Both the position numbers and the translations under genes were made by a program. A model generated the notes under the pieces. That model searched no databases. It saw nothing but the letters and a program-made list of their open reading frames with translations, and was not told the DNA's origin. From the NCBI GenBank assembly GCA_964235945.1, contig CAXSDV010000043.1, positions 1 through 23,659 on the forward strand: DNA of 23,659 bases. The letters run 5' to 3'. The stretch's first letter is position 1, and every line of letters begins with the position of its first letter. Positions 15,623 through 23,633 of the stretch are shown one piece after another. This DNA comes from JASLDZ01 sp964235945 (GTDB taxonomy: Bacteria > Pseudomonadota > Alphaproteobacteria > Caulobacterales > Caulobacteraceae).

Positions 15623-17257
15623 GTGGCCGAGTTCCTCAAGCAGCTGCAAGCCTTCGGCGTCGGCCGGCTGGTCGCGCTGGGCGGCACGGCGGCGGGGGTG
15701 GCCGCGGTGCTGGCGGCCATGCTGATCCACCTGGGCGGCGAGCCCCAGGCGCTGCTCTACGCCAACCTCGACCCCAAGGAGGCCAGCCAGGTCACCGCCG
15801 CCCTGGACCAGGCGGGGGTGAAGTACGAGCTGAAGGGCGACGGCGGCGCCATCACCGTGCCGCGCGACAAGGTGGCCTCCTCGCGCCTGCTGGTGGCGGG
15901 CAAGGGCCTCGTGACCTCCGGGTCGGTGGGCTACGAGATCTTCGACGGCGCCCCGGCGCTGGGCCAGACCGATTTCGTCCAGCACCTGAACCAGCAGCGC
16001 GCGCTGGAAGGCGAGCTTGCGCGCACCATCAAGTCGATCCAGGGCGTGTCGTCCGCGCGCGTGCTGCTGAACATGCCCAGGAGGCAGTTGTTCGAGGACG
16101 ACGCGGACGCCCAGGCCGGCGCTTCGATCATGGTGACCACCGCCGGCCGCAGGCTCGGGGCCGAGCAGGTGCGCGCCATCCGCAACCTGGTGGCGGGCGC
16201 GGTGCCCCAGCTCAAGCCCGAGCGCGTGGCGATCGCCGACCAGCAGGGCGACCTCCTGGCCGGCGCGGGCCAGGAGGGGGTGGCCGCCCAGTCGGGCGAA
16301 CGCAACGAGGTGGAGGAGCGCATCCGCCGCACCGTGCTCTCCATGGTCGAAGGCGTGGTGGGGCCCGGCCACGCGCGCGTCCAGGTCTCGGCCGACCTCG
16401 ACATGAACCGGGTGACCACCTCCGAGGAGAAGTTCGACCCGGACGGCCAGGTGGTGCGCTCCACCCAGACCTCCGAAGACAAGTCCAAGGAGAACCGCCC
16501 CGGCGCCAACGGCGGCGTGTCCGCCTCCCAGAACATCCCGGGCGCGCCCCCCGCCGCAGGCGCGGCCAACGACAGTTCCGAGAGCGGCAAGACCGACGAG
16601 ACCACCAACTACGAGATCTCCAAGACCACCCGCACGGAGGTGGTCGAGCCCGGCCAGGTCAAGAAGCTGTCCGTGTCGGTGGCGGTGGACGGCGTGACCG
16701 GCCCCGCGGTCAAGGGCAAGCCCGGCCCCTACGCCCCGCGCGCCGCCGACGAGATGCAGCGCATCGACCAGCTCGTGAAAGGAGCGGTGGGCTTCGATCC
16801 CAAGCGGGGCGACGTGGTGACGGTGCTGAACGTACGCTTCGACCCGGGCGCGGCCGAGCTCGCCGGAACCAGCGCCGCCTCGCCGCTGGACCACGCCGAC
16901 ATCATGCGGGTGGCCGAGCTCGCCGTGATGCTGGTGGTGGCCGCGCTCCTGATCCTGTTCGTGGTGCGGCCGTTGCTCAAGCCGCCGGGGGCCGGAGGGC
17001 CGGGGGGCCTGTCGGCGGGCGCGGCGCAGATCCAGGCCATGGCGGCCGGGGGCGGGCTCGCGGGCGCGCTGGCGGGGTCGGGCGGGCAGAACCTCCTGGC
17101 CGGGCCGGGCGGGGCGGACATCGACCAGAAGATCGACATCGCCCGCATCGAGGGACAGGTGAAGGCCACCTCGGTGAAGAAGGTGTCCGAGTTCGTGGAC
17201 AGCCACCCTGAGGAGAGCGTGTCGATCTTGCGCAGCTGGCTGCACGAGACGGGCTGA
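15623..17257 (+). CDS. fliF: Flagellar MS-ring protein FliF
   Basis: FliF forms the inner-membrane MS ring on which the flagellar rotor and export gate assemble. The 544-residue protein has an N-terminal transmembrane helix (about 14-36) and a periplasmic ring-building region with the YscJ/FliF-like segment (ALLYANLDPKEASQV onward). A Ser/Asn/Gly-rich loop carries repeated SE-D-K segments, and a second transmembrane helix follows at about 432-454. The cytoplasmic C-terminus (about 505-544, ending in RSWLHETG) matches the FliG-binding tail. The start is GTG 15623 on ribosome-binding-site spacing; GTG 15617 would add two residues. Its TGA overlaps the fliG ATG by one base, indicating translational coupling. 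It is divergent from sucC, with a CtrA-like box upstream. An early-class flagellar operon like that of Caulobacter is likely. Confidence 0.95.
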   Translation: MAEFLKQLQAFGVGRLVALGGTAAGVAAVLAAMLIHLGGEPQALLYANLDPKEASQVTAALDQAGVKYELKGDGGAITVPRDKVASSRLLVAGKGLVTSGSVGYEIFDGAPALGQTDFVQHLNQQRALEGELARTIKSIQGVSSARVLLNMPRRQLFEDDADAQAGASIMVTTAGRRLGAEQVRAIRNLVAGAVPQLKPERVAIADQQGDLLAGAGQEGVAAQSGERNEVEERIRRTVLSMVEGVVGPGHARVQVSADLDMNRVTTSEEKFDPDGQVVRSTQTSEDKSKENRPGANGGVSASQNIPGAPPAAGAANDSSESGKTDETTNYEISKTTRTEVVEPGQVKKLSVSVAVDGVTGPAVKGKPGPYAPRAADEMQRIDQLVKGAVGFDPKRGDVVTVLNVRFDPGAAELAGTSAASPLDHADIMRVAELAVMLVVAALLILFVVRPLLKPPGAGGPGGLSAGAAQIQAMAAGGGLAGALAGSGGQNLLAGPGGADIDQKIDIARIEGQVKATSVKKVSEFVDSHPEESVSILRSWLHETG

Positions 17258-18288
17258 TGTCGACCGCCCTGCGCAAGAAGGTCGTGGAGGACTCCGACAA
17301 GCTCACCGGCCCGGAGAAGGCCGCCGTGGTGCTGCTGGCGCTGGGCGAGGACCACCACCAGCTTTGGAGCCAGCTCGACGACGAGGAGATCAAGGAGATC
17401 AGCCAGGCCATGTCGAGCCTGGGCACGGTCTCGGCCGCGGTGGTCGAGCGGCTGCTGGTGGACTTCGTGTCCGGCATGAGCGGCTCGGGCGCGCTGATGG
17501 GTTCGTTCGAGCAGACCCAGCGCCTCCTGGGCTCGTTCCTGCCCAAGGACCGGGTCGACACCCTGATGGAGGAGCTGCGCGGTCCCGCCGGCCGGACCAT
17601 GTGGGACAAGCTCGGCAACGTGAACGAGGCCGTGCTCGCCAACTATCTCAAGAACGAATACCCGCAGACGGTCGCGGTGGTGCTGTCCAAGGTCAAGAGC
17701 GACCACGCGGCCCGGGTGCTGGCCGCGCTTCCCGAAGACTTCGCGCTCGAATGCGTGCAGCGGATGCTGCGCATGGAGCCCGTGCAGCGCGACATCCTCG
17801 ACAAGATCGAGCAGACCCTGCGGGTCGAGTTCATGTCCAACCTGGCGCGCACCTCCAAGCGCGACAGCCACGAGATGATGGCCGACATCTTCAACAGCTT
17901 CGACCGCTCCACCGAGAGCCGCTTCATCGGCGCGCTGGAGGAGCGCAACAAGGACGCCGCCGAGCGCATCCGCGCGCTGATGTTCGTGTTCGAGGACCTG
18001 GGCAAGCTCGACCCGGGCGGGGTGCAGACCCTGCTGCGCGCGGTGGAGAAGGACCAGATGGGCCTGGCGCTCAAGGGCGCCTCCGACGCCTTGCGCGACC
18101 TGTTCTTCTCCAACATGAGCGAGCGCGCCGCCAAGATCATGCGCGAGGACATGGAGGCCCTGGGCCCCGTGCGCCTGAAGGACGTGGACGCGGCGCAGGT
18201 CGGCATGGTCAAGGTCGCCAAGGAGCTGGCGGGTAAGGGCGAGATCGTGCTGGCCGGCAGCGGCGGCGACGACGAGCTCGTCTACTGA
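17257..18288 (+). CDS. fliG: Flagellar motor switch protein FliG
   Basis: FliG is the rotor protein that couples the MS ring to stator torque and to FliM. The 343-residue protein has the three FliG regions. The N-terminal FliF-binding domain contains LTGPEKAAVVLLALGED (16-32). The middle domain has EYPQT at 134-138, the counterpart of the EHPQR-type FliM-binding motif. The C-terminal domain has the hinge MFVFEDL at 242-248 and a charged torque helix (about 270-300, including Arg280, Asp281, Glu289, Arg290). Length is typical. The ATG overlaps the fliF stop by one base, and its own TGA overlaps the fliH ATG by one base. Confidence 0.96.
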   Translation: MSTALRKKVVEDSDKLTGPEKAAVVLLALGEDHHQLWSQLDDEEIKEISQAMSSLGTVSAAVVERLLVDFVSGMSGSGALMGSFEQTQRLLGSFLPKDRVDTLMEELRGPAGRTMWDKLGNVNEAVLANYLKNEYPQTVAVVLSKVKSDHAARVLAALPEDFALECVQRMLRMEPVQRDILDKIEQTLRVEFMSNLARTSKRDSHEMMADIFNSFDRSTESRFIGALEERNKDAAERIRALMFVFEDLGKLDPGGVQTLLRAVEKDQMGLALKGASDALRDLFFSNMSERAAKIMREDMEALGPVRLKDVDAAQVGMVKVAKELAGKGEIVLAGSGGDDELVY

Positions 18289-18959
18289 TGGACGCGCCCG
18301 CTCCCGGCCGCCCGGCCCCGCGCCCCTTCGCCTTCGACACCGTGTTCGACGGCGACCGGGTGATCGCTCCCGTGCGCCCCAAGGTCGCCTTCACCGCCGA
18401 GGAGGTGGAGGCCGCGCGCGCCCAAGGCTTCGAGGAGGGGCGCCGCTCGGCGACCGCCCGCGCCGAGGCCGAGGCCGCGGCGGCGCTGGCCGCCGCCGTG
18501 CAGGTGATCCGCGCGGGGCTGTCGGCGCTCAAGGTCGTGGCGCACGAGCACCGCACCGCCTCGGCCGAACTGGCCCTGGCCTGCGGGCGCGCGGTGGCGG
18601 GCGCGGCGCTGGACGCCTTTCCCGAGGCCGCCGCCGTCGCCGCGCTGGACGCCCTGGCGCGCGAGATCGAGGCCCAGCCGCGGCTCCTGGTGCGCGCCGC
18701 CCCCGCCGCCGCGCCGCGCCTGGCCGCGGCGCTCGAGCAGGCGGCGGAGGCGGCGGGCTTCACGGGCGCGGTGACGGTCAAGGCCGACCCCGCCTACCCG
18801 CCCGCCGCCTTTCAGTTCGACTGGGGCGAGGGGCGCGCGCGCTTCGATCCCGCCGGGGCGCAGGCGCGCGTCGAGCAGGCCCTCACCGCCGCCCTCGCCT
18901 CCGAGGGCCTCCACGCCGAACCGCCGCCCCTGCCCCCCGGACTGGAGACCGACCGTTGA
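18288..18959 (+). CDS. fliH: FliH-like flagellar export ATPase regulator (FlbE)
   Basis: A 223-residue Ala/Glu/Arg-rich protein in the position of fliH (flbE in Caulobacter), between fliG and fliN. FliH binds and restrains the export ATPase FliI and docks it to the C-ring. The visible FliH features are AxxxGxxxG-type spacing in ARAQGFEEGRR (43-53), a long predicted helical, coiled-coil-like stretch (about 55-110), and a C-terminal half with VKADPAYPP and FDWGEGRARFDP. That half resembles the alpha/beta FliH/V-ATPase E-subunit-like end. Sequence conservation in this family is low, so the call rests on composition, helix pattern and gene order. fliI is not in this window. Its stop overlaps the fliN start by 3-4 nt. 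Confidence 0.82.
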   Translation: MDAPAPGRPAPRPFAFDTVFDGDRVIAPVRPKVAFTAEEVEAARAQGFEEGRRSATARAEAEAAAALAAAVQVIRAGLSALKVVAHEHRTASAELALACGRAVAGAALDAFPEAAAVAALDALAREIEAQPRLLVRAAPAAAPRLAAALEQAAEAAGFTGAVTVKADPAYPPAAFQFDWGEGRARFDPAGAQARVEQALTAALASEGLHAEPPPLPPGLETDR

Positions 18960-19276
18960 GCGAACTGGACCTGGCCGAATTCGGCGCGACCTCGCTTTCG
19001 GGCGACGACGGGGGCGACAAGACCGCCGCCGACCTCGCCCCCGTGTTCGACGTGCCCGTGCACATCTCGGCGGTGATCGGCAAGGCCCAGCTCTCGGTGG
19101 CCCAGCTCCTCAAGCTCGGCGCCGGCAGCGTGCTGGAGCTCGACCGCAAGGTGGGCGAGGCCATCGACATCTACGTCAACAACCGCCTGGTCGCCCGCGG
19201 CGAGGTCGTCGTCGTCGACGAGCGCCTGGGCGTGACCATGACCGAGATCATCAAGGACGGCGACCAGGCCGCCTGA
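18956..19276 (+). CDS. fliN: Flagellar motor switch protein FliN
   Basis: FliN is the small C-ring protein that, with FliM, forms the bottom of the switch and binds FliH during export. The 106-residue protein has a short acidic, non-conserved N-terminus (1-30). A SpoA/SurfaceE domain covers about 31-100 and contains VPVHISAVIGKAQLSVAQLL, GSVLELDRKVGEAIDIYVN and the final strand RLVARGEVVVVDERLGVTMTEI (quoted in part). The only start allowing full homology is a TTG at 18956 that overlaps the fliH TGA, so translation is probably coupled. The stop is followed by an AAGGAAAGGA ribosome binding site for flbD. Confidence 0.94.
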   Translation: MSELDLAEFGATSLSGDDGGDKTAADLAPVFDVPVHISAVIGKAQLSVAQLLKLGAGSVLELDRKVGEAIDIYVNNRLVARGEVVVVDERLGVTMTEIIKDGDQAA

Positions 19277-19297
19277 GCTTAAGGAAAGGATCCGAAC

Positions 19298-20689
19298 ATG
19301 CGCCTCCTGGTGGTGGGCCGGTTGTCCGGCCAGCTTTCCCAAGCGGTCAAGATGGCCATGTCGGCGGGGGCCAAAGTCAGCCACGTCGACTCGACGGCCA
19401 AGGCGACCCACGTGCTGCGCTCGGGCCAGGGCGCGGACCTGCTGATGGTCGAGTACGACCTCGACATCGCCGCCCTGATCGCCGCCAACGAGGCCGAGCG
19501 CATCCACGTGGCGGTGGTGGCCTTCGGGGTCAACGCGGACGCGCGCGGCGCCGCCGACGCCATCCGCGCGGGAGCCAAGGAGTACATCCCGCTTCCGCCG
19601 GACGCGCAGATGATCGCCGCCGTGCTGGCCGCCGTTTCCGACGACGAGCGGCCGATGATCAGCCGCGATCCCGCCATGGTCGCGGTGATCCGCCTGGCCG
19701 ACCAAGTGGCCGCCTCCGAAGCGTCCATCCTCATCACCGGCGAGAGCGGCGTGGGTAAGGAGGTGATGGCGCGCCACCTGCACAAGAAGAGCCGCCGGTC
19801 CGAGCGGCCCTTCATCAGCGTGAACTGCGCCGCCATCCCCGAGAACCTCTTGGAGAGCGAGCTGTTCGGCCACGAGAAGGGGGCCTTCACCGGCGCCCTG
19901 GCCCGGCGCATCGGCAAGTTCGAGGAGGCGGACGGCGGCACGCTCCTCCTCGACGAGATCAGCGAGATGGACGTGCGCCTGCAGGCCAAGCTGCTGCGCG
20001 CCATCCAGGAGCGCGAGATCGACCGTGTCGGCGGCTCAAAGCCCGTCAAGGTCGACATCCGCATCCTCGCCACCTCCAACCGCGACCTGGCGGGGGCGGT
20101 GCGCGAGGGCGCCTTCCGCGAGGACCTGCTCTACCGCTTGAACGTGGTGAACCTCGCCATCCCGCCGCTGCGGGCCCGGCCGGGAGACGTGCTGGCCCTG
20201 GGCGAGCACTTCGCCAGGAAGTACGCCCTGGCCAACGGCGTGGCCGAGCGCCCGCTGTCGGCGGCGGCGCGCGAACGGTTGACCTCCCTGCGCTGGCCCG
20301 GAAACGTGCGCGAGCTGGAGAACGCCGTGCACCGCGCGGTGATCCTGTCCACCGGCGCCGAGATCGAGGCGGACGCGGTGCGCGCGCCGGACGCGGCCGC
20401 CCCCCCCGAGCCCGCCGCCTCCGACCCGGCCTCCTCCGTCGCGGCCCGCGCCGCCCAGGCCGCCCAGGGCGCGGTCGCCGCGGGCCTGGTCGGCCAGACG
20501 GTGGCCCAGGTCGAGCAGACGCTGATCCTCGACACCCTGACCCACTGCCTGGGCAACCGCACCCACGCGGCGGTGATCCTGGGCATCTCCATCCGCACCT
20601 TGAGGAACAAGCTCAACGAGTACGCCGCCGCGGGCGTGCCCGTGCCCGTTCCCCAGAGCGGCCTCGCCGCGGGCGCCTATGCGGCGTGA
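19298..20689 (+). CDS. flbD: FlbD-like sigma54-dependent transcriptional activator with degenerate receiver
   Basis: A 463-residue NtrC-family activator. The order is a receiver-like domain (1-115), an AAA+ domain and a Fis-type helix-turn-helix (about 404-442). In the AAA+ domain, Walker A is GESGVGKE (148-155), the sigma54-contacting GAFTGA loop is 195-200, Walker B is GGTLLLDE (213-220), and WPGNVREL is 333-340. Gene order matches Caulobacter FlbD, which switches late sigma54 flagellar promoters on and fliF off. The receiver lacks the N-terminal acidic pair, has Glu52 where the phospho-Asp is expected, and lacks the usual Lys near YIPLP, so it is unlikely to be a standard phosphorelay target. 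An Ala/Pro-rich linker (362-400) precedes the DNA-binding domain. AAGGAAAGGA (19281-19290) is 7 nt before ATG 19298. The stop is only 4 nt from the convergent hicB stop. Confidence 0.92.
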   Translation: MRLLVVGRLSGQLSQAVKMAMSAGAKVSHVDSTAKATHVLRSGQGADLLMVEYDLDIAALIAANEAERIHVAVVAFGVNADARGAADAIRAGAKEYIPLPPDAQMIAAVLAAVSDDERPMISRDPAMVAVIRLADQVAASEASILITGESGVGKEVMARHLHKKSRRSERPFISVNCAAIPENLLESELFGHEKGAFTGALARRIGKFEEADGGTLLLDEISEMDVRLQAKLLRAIQEREIDRVGGSKPVKVDIRILATSNRDLAGAVREGAFREDLLYRLNVVNLAIPPLRARPGDVLALGEHFARKYALANGVAERPLSAAARERLTSLRWPGNVRELENAVHRAVILSTGAEIEADAVRAPDAAAPPEPAASDPASSVAARAAQAAQGAVAAGLVGQTVAQVEQTLILDTLTHCLGNRTHAAVILGISIRTLRNKLNEYAAAGVPVPVPQSGLAAGAYAA

Positions 20690-20693
20690 GGGC

Positions 20694-21086
20694 TCATTGC
20701 GCAGCGAACAGGCGTTCCAGCCCGTCGGAGAGGACGCGTTCGCGGGTGCGCCCGCTCGAGGCCGCCGTCGCATCGGCCCTGCGCAGAGCCTCGGGCGAGA
20801 GTTCAAGCGCGACCTCTCCGGCCGCGCCCAGGGTCGCCGTCACCAGCATGACGCCGACCTCGGCGACCTCCGGGTCGTGCGGCAGGCGCTCGATCGCGGT
20901 CGGTTCGGGGATGGCTTGGCCGTCCTCGACCATGCCGGCGAGGTGCAGGCTCAGCGCTTCGCGCGCCATCTCGGCCAGCGCCGCCGGCGTGTCGGCCGCG
21001 GTCACGCAGCCGGGGAGGTCGGGGAACGCCGCGCCATAGCCGACGGTGCCGCGCTCCGCGATCGCGGGGAATGTGTAGCTGCGCAT
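20694..21086 (-). CDS. hicB: HicB-like antitoxin
   Basis: A 130-residue HicB-family antitoxin. The N-terminal degenerate RNase-H-like fold has SYTFPAI, GYGAAFPDLPGC (the family signature) and the helix TPAALAEMAREALSLHL. The C-terminal part (about 95-130, LELSPEALRRADATAAS onward) resembles a ribbon-helix-helix DNA-binding domain that would autoregulate the operon. The start is ATG 21086, giving the usual MRSY beginning; an in-frame ATG at 21095 would add three residues. Neither has a clear ribosome binding site. It follows hicA by 6-15 nt in the normal toxin-first order. It is antisense to the surrounding flagellar genes and ends 4 nt from the flbD stop, with no terminator visible between them. 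Confidence 0.88.
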   Translation of the reverse strand: MRSYTFPAIAERGTVGYGAAFPDLPGCVTAADTPAALAEMAREALSLHLAGMVEDGQAIPEPTAIERLPHDPEVAEVGVMLVTATLGAAGEVALELSPEALRRADATAASSGRTRERVLSDGLERLFAAQ

Positions 21087-21101
21087 GGCGCACATATTAG
21101 G

Positions 21102-21296
21102 TCAGCGCGGACGCAGTTGCACGCCGCTCTGCTTCTCGATGCTCTTCAGCGTGCCCAGGGGCAGGTCGGCCCGGGGGTGGGGCACGGTGGTGCGACCCGG
21201 CCGGTCCGCGTGCTTCAGCTGCACGTGACTGCCGCTGTGGCCGATCTCGTACCAGCCGTCCGCCTTCAGGAGGCGCAGGATTTCGCGGGAGTTCAT
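21102..21296 (-). CDS. hicA: HicA-like mRNA interferase toxin
   Basis: A 64-residue protein with the double-stranded-RNA-binding-like fold of HicA toxins. It has MNSREILRLLKADGWYEI (1-18), the catalytic His24 in GHSGSHVQLKH (19-29), and TVPHPRADLPLGTLKSI (37-53, the PHP..L..GTL..I pattern). HicA cleaves mRNA (and tmRNA) and is neutralised by HicB, encoded 6 nt downstream. ATG 21296 is the natural start and the length is typical. The pair occupies the strand opposite flhA. The 82 bp between hicA and flhA must hold the hicA promoter and whatever drives flhA. Confidence 0.9.
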   Translation of the reverse strand: MNSREILRLLKADGWYEIGHSGSHVQLKHADRPGRTTVPHPRADLPLGTLKSIEKQSGVQLRPR

Positions 21297-21378
21297 GCCG
21301 CTCGACGTGCCCCAGGCGGTGCGGCGCGACAATGCACCCGCGCGGCGGCCGAGCTCCTCTCGCGGATGAGCGCCGCCC

Positions 21379-23633
21379 GTGGCTGAGCTGTCCATGGGCG
21401 CCGCCCTCCCGAAAGTGACGCCGCGCGAGGTGTGNNNNNNNNNNNNNNNNNNNNNNNNNNNNNNNNNNNNNNNNNNNNNNNNNNNNNNNNNNNNNNNNNN
21501 NNNNNNNNNNNNNNNNNNNNNNNNNNNNNNNNNNTGGCTGAGCTGTCCATGGGCGCCGCCCTCCCGAAAGTGACGCCGCGCGAGGTGTGGGGCTGGGTCG
21601 CGCGGGGCGAGGTGGGCCTGGCGGTCGGCGTGATCGGCGTCGTTCTGCTGCTGGTGCTGCCGGTGCCGGCGCTCCTGATCGACCTTCTGCTGGCGGTGTC
21701 GATCATCAGCGCCGTGCTGATCCTGATGACGGCGCTGCTGATCAAGAAGCCGCTGGAGTTCACCGCCTTCCCCACCGTGCTGTTGGTGGCCACGCTCTAC
21801 CGGCTGGGGCTCGACATCGCCGCCACGCGCCTGGTGCTCGGCCACGGCCACGAGGGGGGCGAGCCCGCCGGCCACGTGATCCAGGCCTTCGGGCGGCTGA
21901 TGATGGGGGGCAACTTCGTCATCGGCGTGATCGTGTTCGCCATCCTCGTGCTGGTGAACTTCATGGTCATCACCAAGGGCTCGGGGCGCATCGCCGAGGT
22001 GGCGGCGCGTTTCACGCTGGACTCCATGCCCGGCAAGCAGATGGCCATCGACGCCGACCTCTCGGCGGGGCTGATCGACGACAAGGAGGCCAAGCGGAGG
22101 CGCAAGGACCTCGAGCAGGAGAGCACCTTCTTCGGGGCCATGGACGGCGCCAGCAAGTTCGTGCGCGGCGACGCCATGGCCGGGCTGATCATCGTGGGCG
22201 TCAACATCGTCGGCGGCCTGCTGATCGGGGTGATGCAGCACCACGTGCCGATCGGGTTGGCCGCATCCACCTACACCGTGCTCTCCATCGGCGAGGGGCT
22301 GGTCAGCCAGATCCCCGCCCTGGTCATCTCCATCGCCGCGGGCCTCTTGGTGTCCAAGGCGGGGGTGGAGGGCTCGGCGGACAAGGCGCTGGTCACCCAG
22401 CTCGCCAGGAACCCGATCAGCCTGGGCATGGCCTCGGCCACCGCCGGGGTGGTGGGCCTCGTGCCCGGCATGCCCATCCTGCCCTTCGCCGCCATCGCGG
22501 TGGGGGCGGGGGTGCTGGCCTGGCGCACCGCCCGCGCCCCCAAGCCCCCGACCGCCGAGGAGACCGCCGCCGCCGCCGCGGCCGCCGCTCCGCCCGAAGA
22601 CGAGCCCATCGCCACCGCCCTCGCCATGGACGAGGTGAAGATCGAGCTGGGCTACGGCCTGCTCACCCTCATCAACGACCTGGAGGGGCGCAAGCTCACC
22701 GACCAGATCCGCGCCCTGCGCCGCACCCTGGCCGCCGACTTCGGCTTCGTGACGCCCAGCGTGCGCATCCTGGACAACATGCGCCTCGCCTCCCAGGGCT
22801 ACCGCATCTCGGTGCGCGAGATGGAGGCGGGCGCCGGCGAGGTGCGCATCGGCCTGCTCATGGCCATGGACCCCCGCGGCGGGCAGGTGGAGCTGCCGGG
22901 CGAGCACGTGCGCGAGCCCGCTTTCGGCCTGCCCGCCACCTGGATCGCCGAGGACCTGCGCGAGGAGGCGACTTTCCGCGGCTACACGCTGGTGGACCCC
23001 GCCACCGTGCTCACCACCCACCTGACCGAGATCCTCAAGGAGGCCATGCCCGACCTCCTCGGCTACGCCGACGTGCAGAAGCTGATCCGCGAGCTGCCGG
23101 CCGACCAGAAGAAGCTGGCGGACGACCTGATCCCCTCCGTCATGCCCGCCACCACCGTGGTGCGCGTGCTCCAGAGCCTGCTCAAGGAGCGCGTCTCCAT
23201 CCGCGACCTGCCGGGCATCCTCGAGGGCATAGGCGAGGCCGCGCCCCACACCTCCAGCGTGGTGGCGCTGGTGGAGCACGTGCGCGCCCGGCTGGCGCGC
23301 CAGCTCTGCTTCGCCCACCGCGGGGACGACGGGGCCCTGCCCATCGTCACCCTGTCCCCCGACTGGGAGCACGCCTTCGCCGAAAGCCTGATCGGCCCGG
23401 GCGAGGAGAAGCAGCTCGCGCTCGCCCCCTCGCGCTTGAGCGACTTCATCCGCCAGGTGCGCGACACCTTCGAGCGCGCCGCCCAGATGGGCGAGAGCCC
23501 CGTGCTGCTCACCAGCCCCGGCGTGCGCCCCTACGTCCGATCCATCGTCGAACGCTTCCGCGGTCAGACGGTGGTGATGAGCCAGAACGAGGTCCACCCC
23601 CGCGCCCGGCTGAAGACGGTGGGGGTGGTGTAG
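21379..23633 (+). CDS. flhA: Flagellar type III export protein FlhA (interrupted by an artefactual 100-N gap)
   Basis: FlhA is the large export-gate subunit that docks chaperone-substrate complexes and uses the proton motive force. After merging the duplicated 55 bp around the gap, the frame is 699 residues, the usual FlhA length. About eight hydrophobic segments precede residue 332. The family signature runs from GRIAEVAARF to DADLSAGLID (151-182). An Ala-rich linker (about 341-352) leads to the cytoplasmic domain, which contains LLKERVSIRDLPGILE and ends in SQNEVHPRARLKTVGVV. The preferred start is GTG 21379, with GGATGAG about 8 nt upstream and an in-frame stop just before. Met6 (ATG 21394, repeated at 21549) is the alternative. 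As written, the frames on the two sides of the N-run do not match; removing 155 nt (100 N plus one repeat copy) restores them. It is separated from flbD by hicAB. Confidence 0.93.
21380..21434 (+). repeat. 55-bp direct duplicate, left side of the gap
   Basis: This 55-bp sequence ends at the first N and is identical, base for base, to 21535-21589 on the other side. It encodes the FlhA N-terminus (AELSMGAALPKVTPREV). Exact identity that ends precisely at both gap edges is what an unmerged contig-end overlap looks like. Confidence 0.95.
21435..21534. other. Assembly gap of exactly 100 N
   Basis: A run of exactly 100 N, the conventional length for a scaffold gap of unknown size. It falls 56 bases into flhA. 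Any protein residues predicted across it are meaningless. Confidence 0.98.
21535..21589 (+). repeat. 55-bp direct duplicate, right side of the gap
   Basis: Second copy of the 55-bp sequence at 21380-21434, starting at the first base after the N-run. It continues in frame into the rest of FlhA. The two copies should probably be collapsed into one. Confidence 0.95.

Noticed and set aside
21322..21336. Sigma54-like -24/-12 element upstream of flhA (CGGCGCGACAATGCA)
   Set aside because: The GG and GC are separated by 9 bp, not the required 10, and the -12 element reads ATGC rather than TTGC. Too weak to call.
21380..21589. The 55-bp duplicate as a real target-site duplication flanking a mobile element hidden in the gap
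   Set aside because: Target duplications are normally 2-14 bp, the copies end exactly at the N-run, and collapsing them restores a full-length FlhA. An assembly overlap is far simpler.
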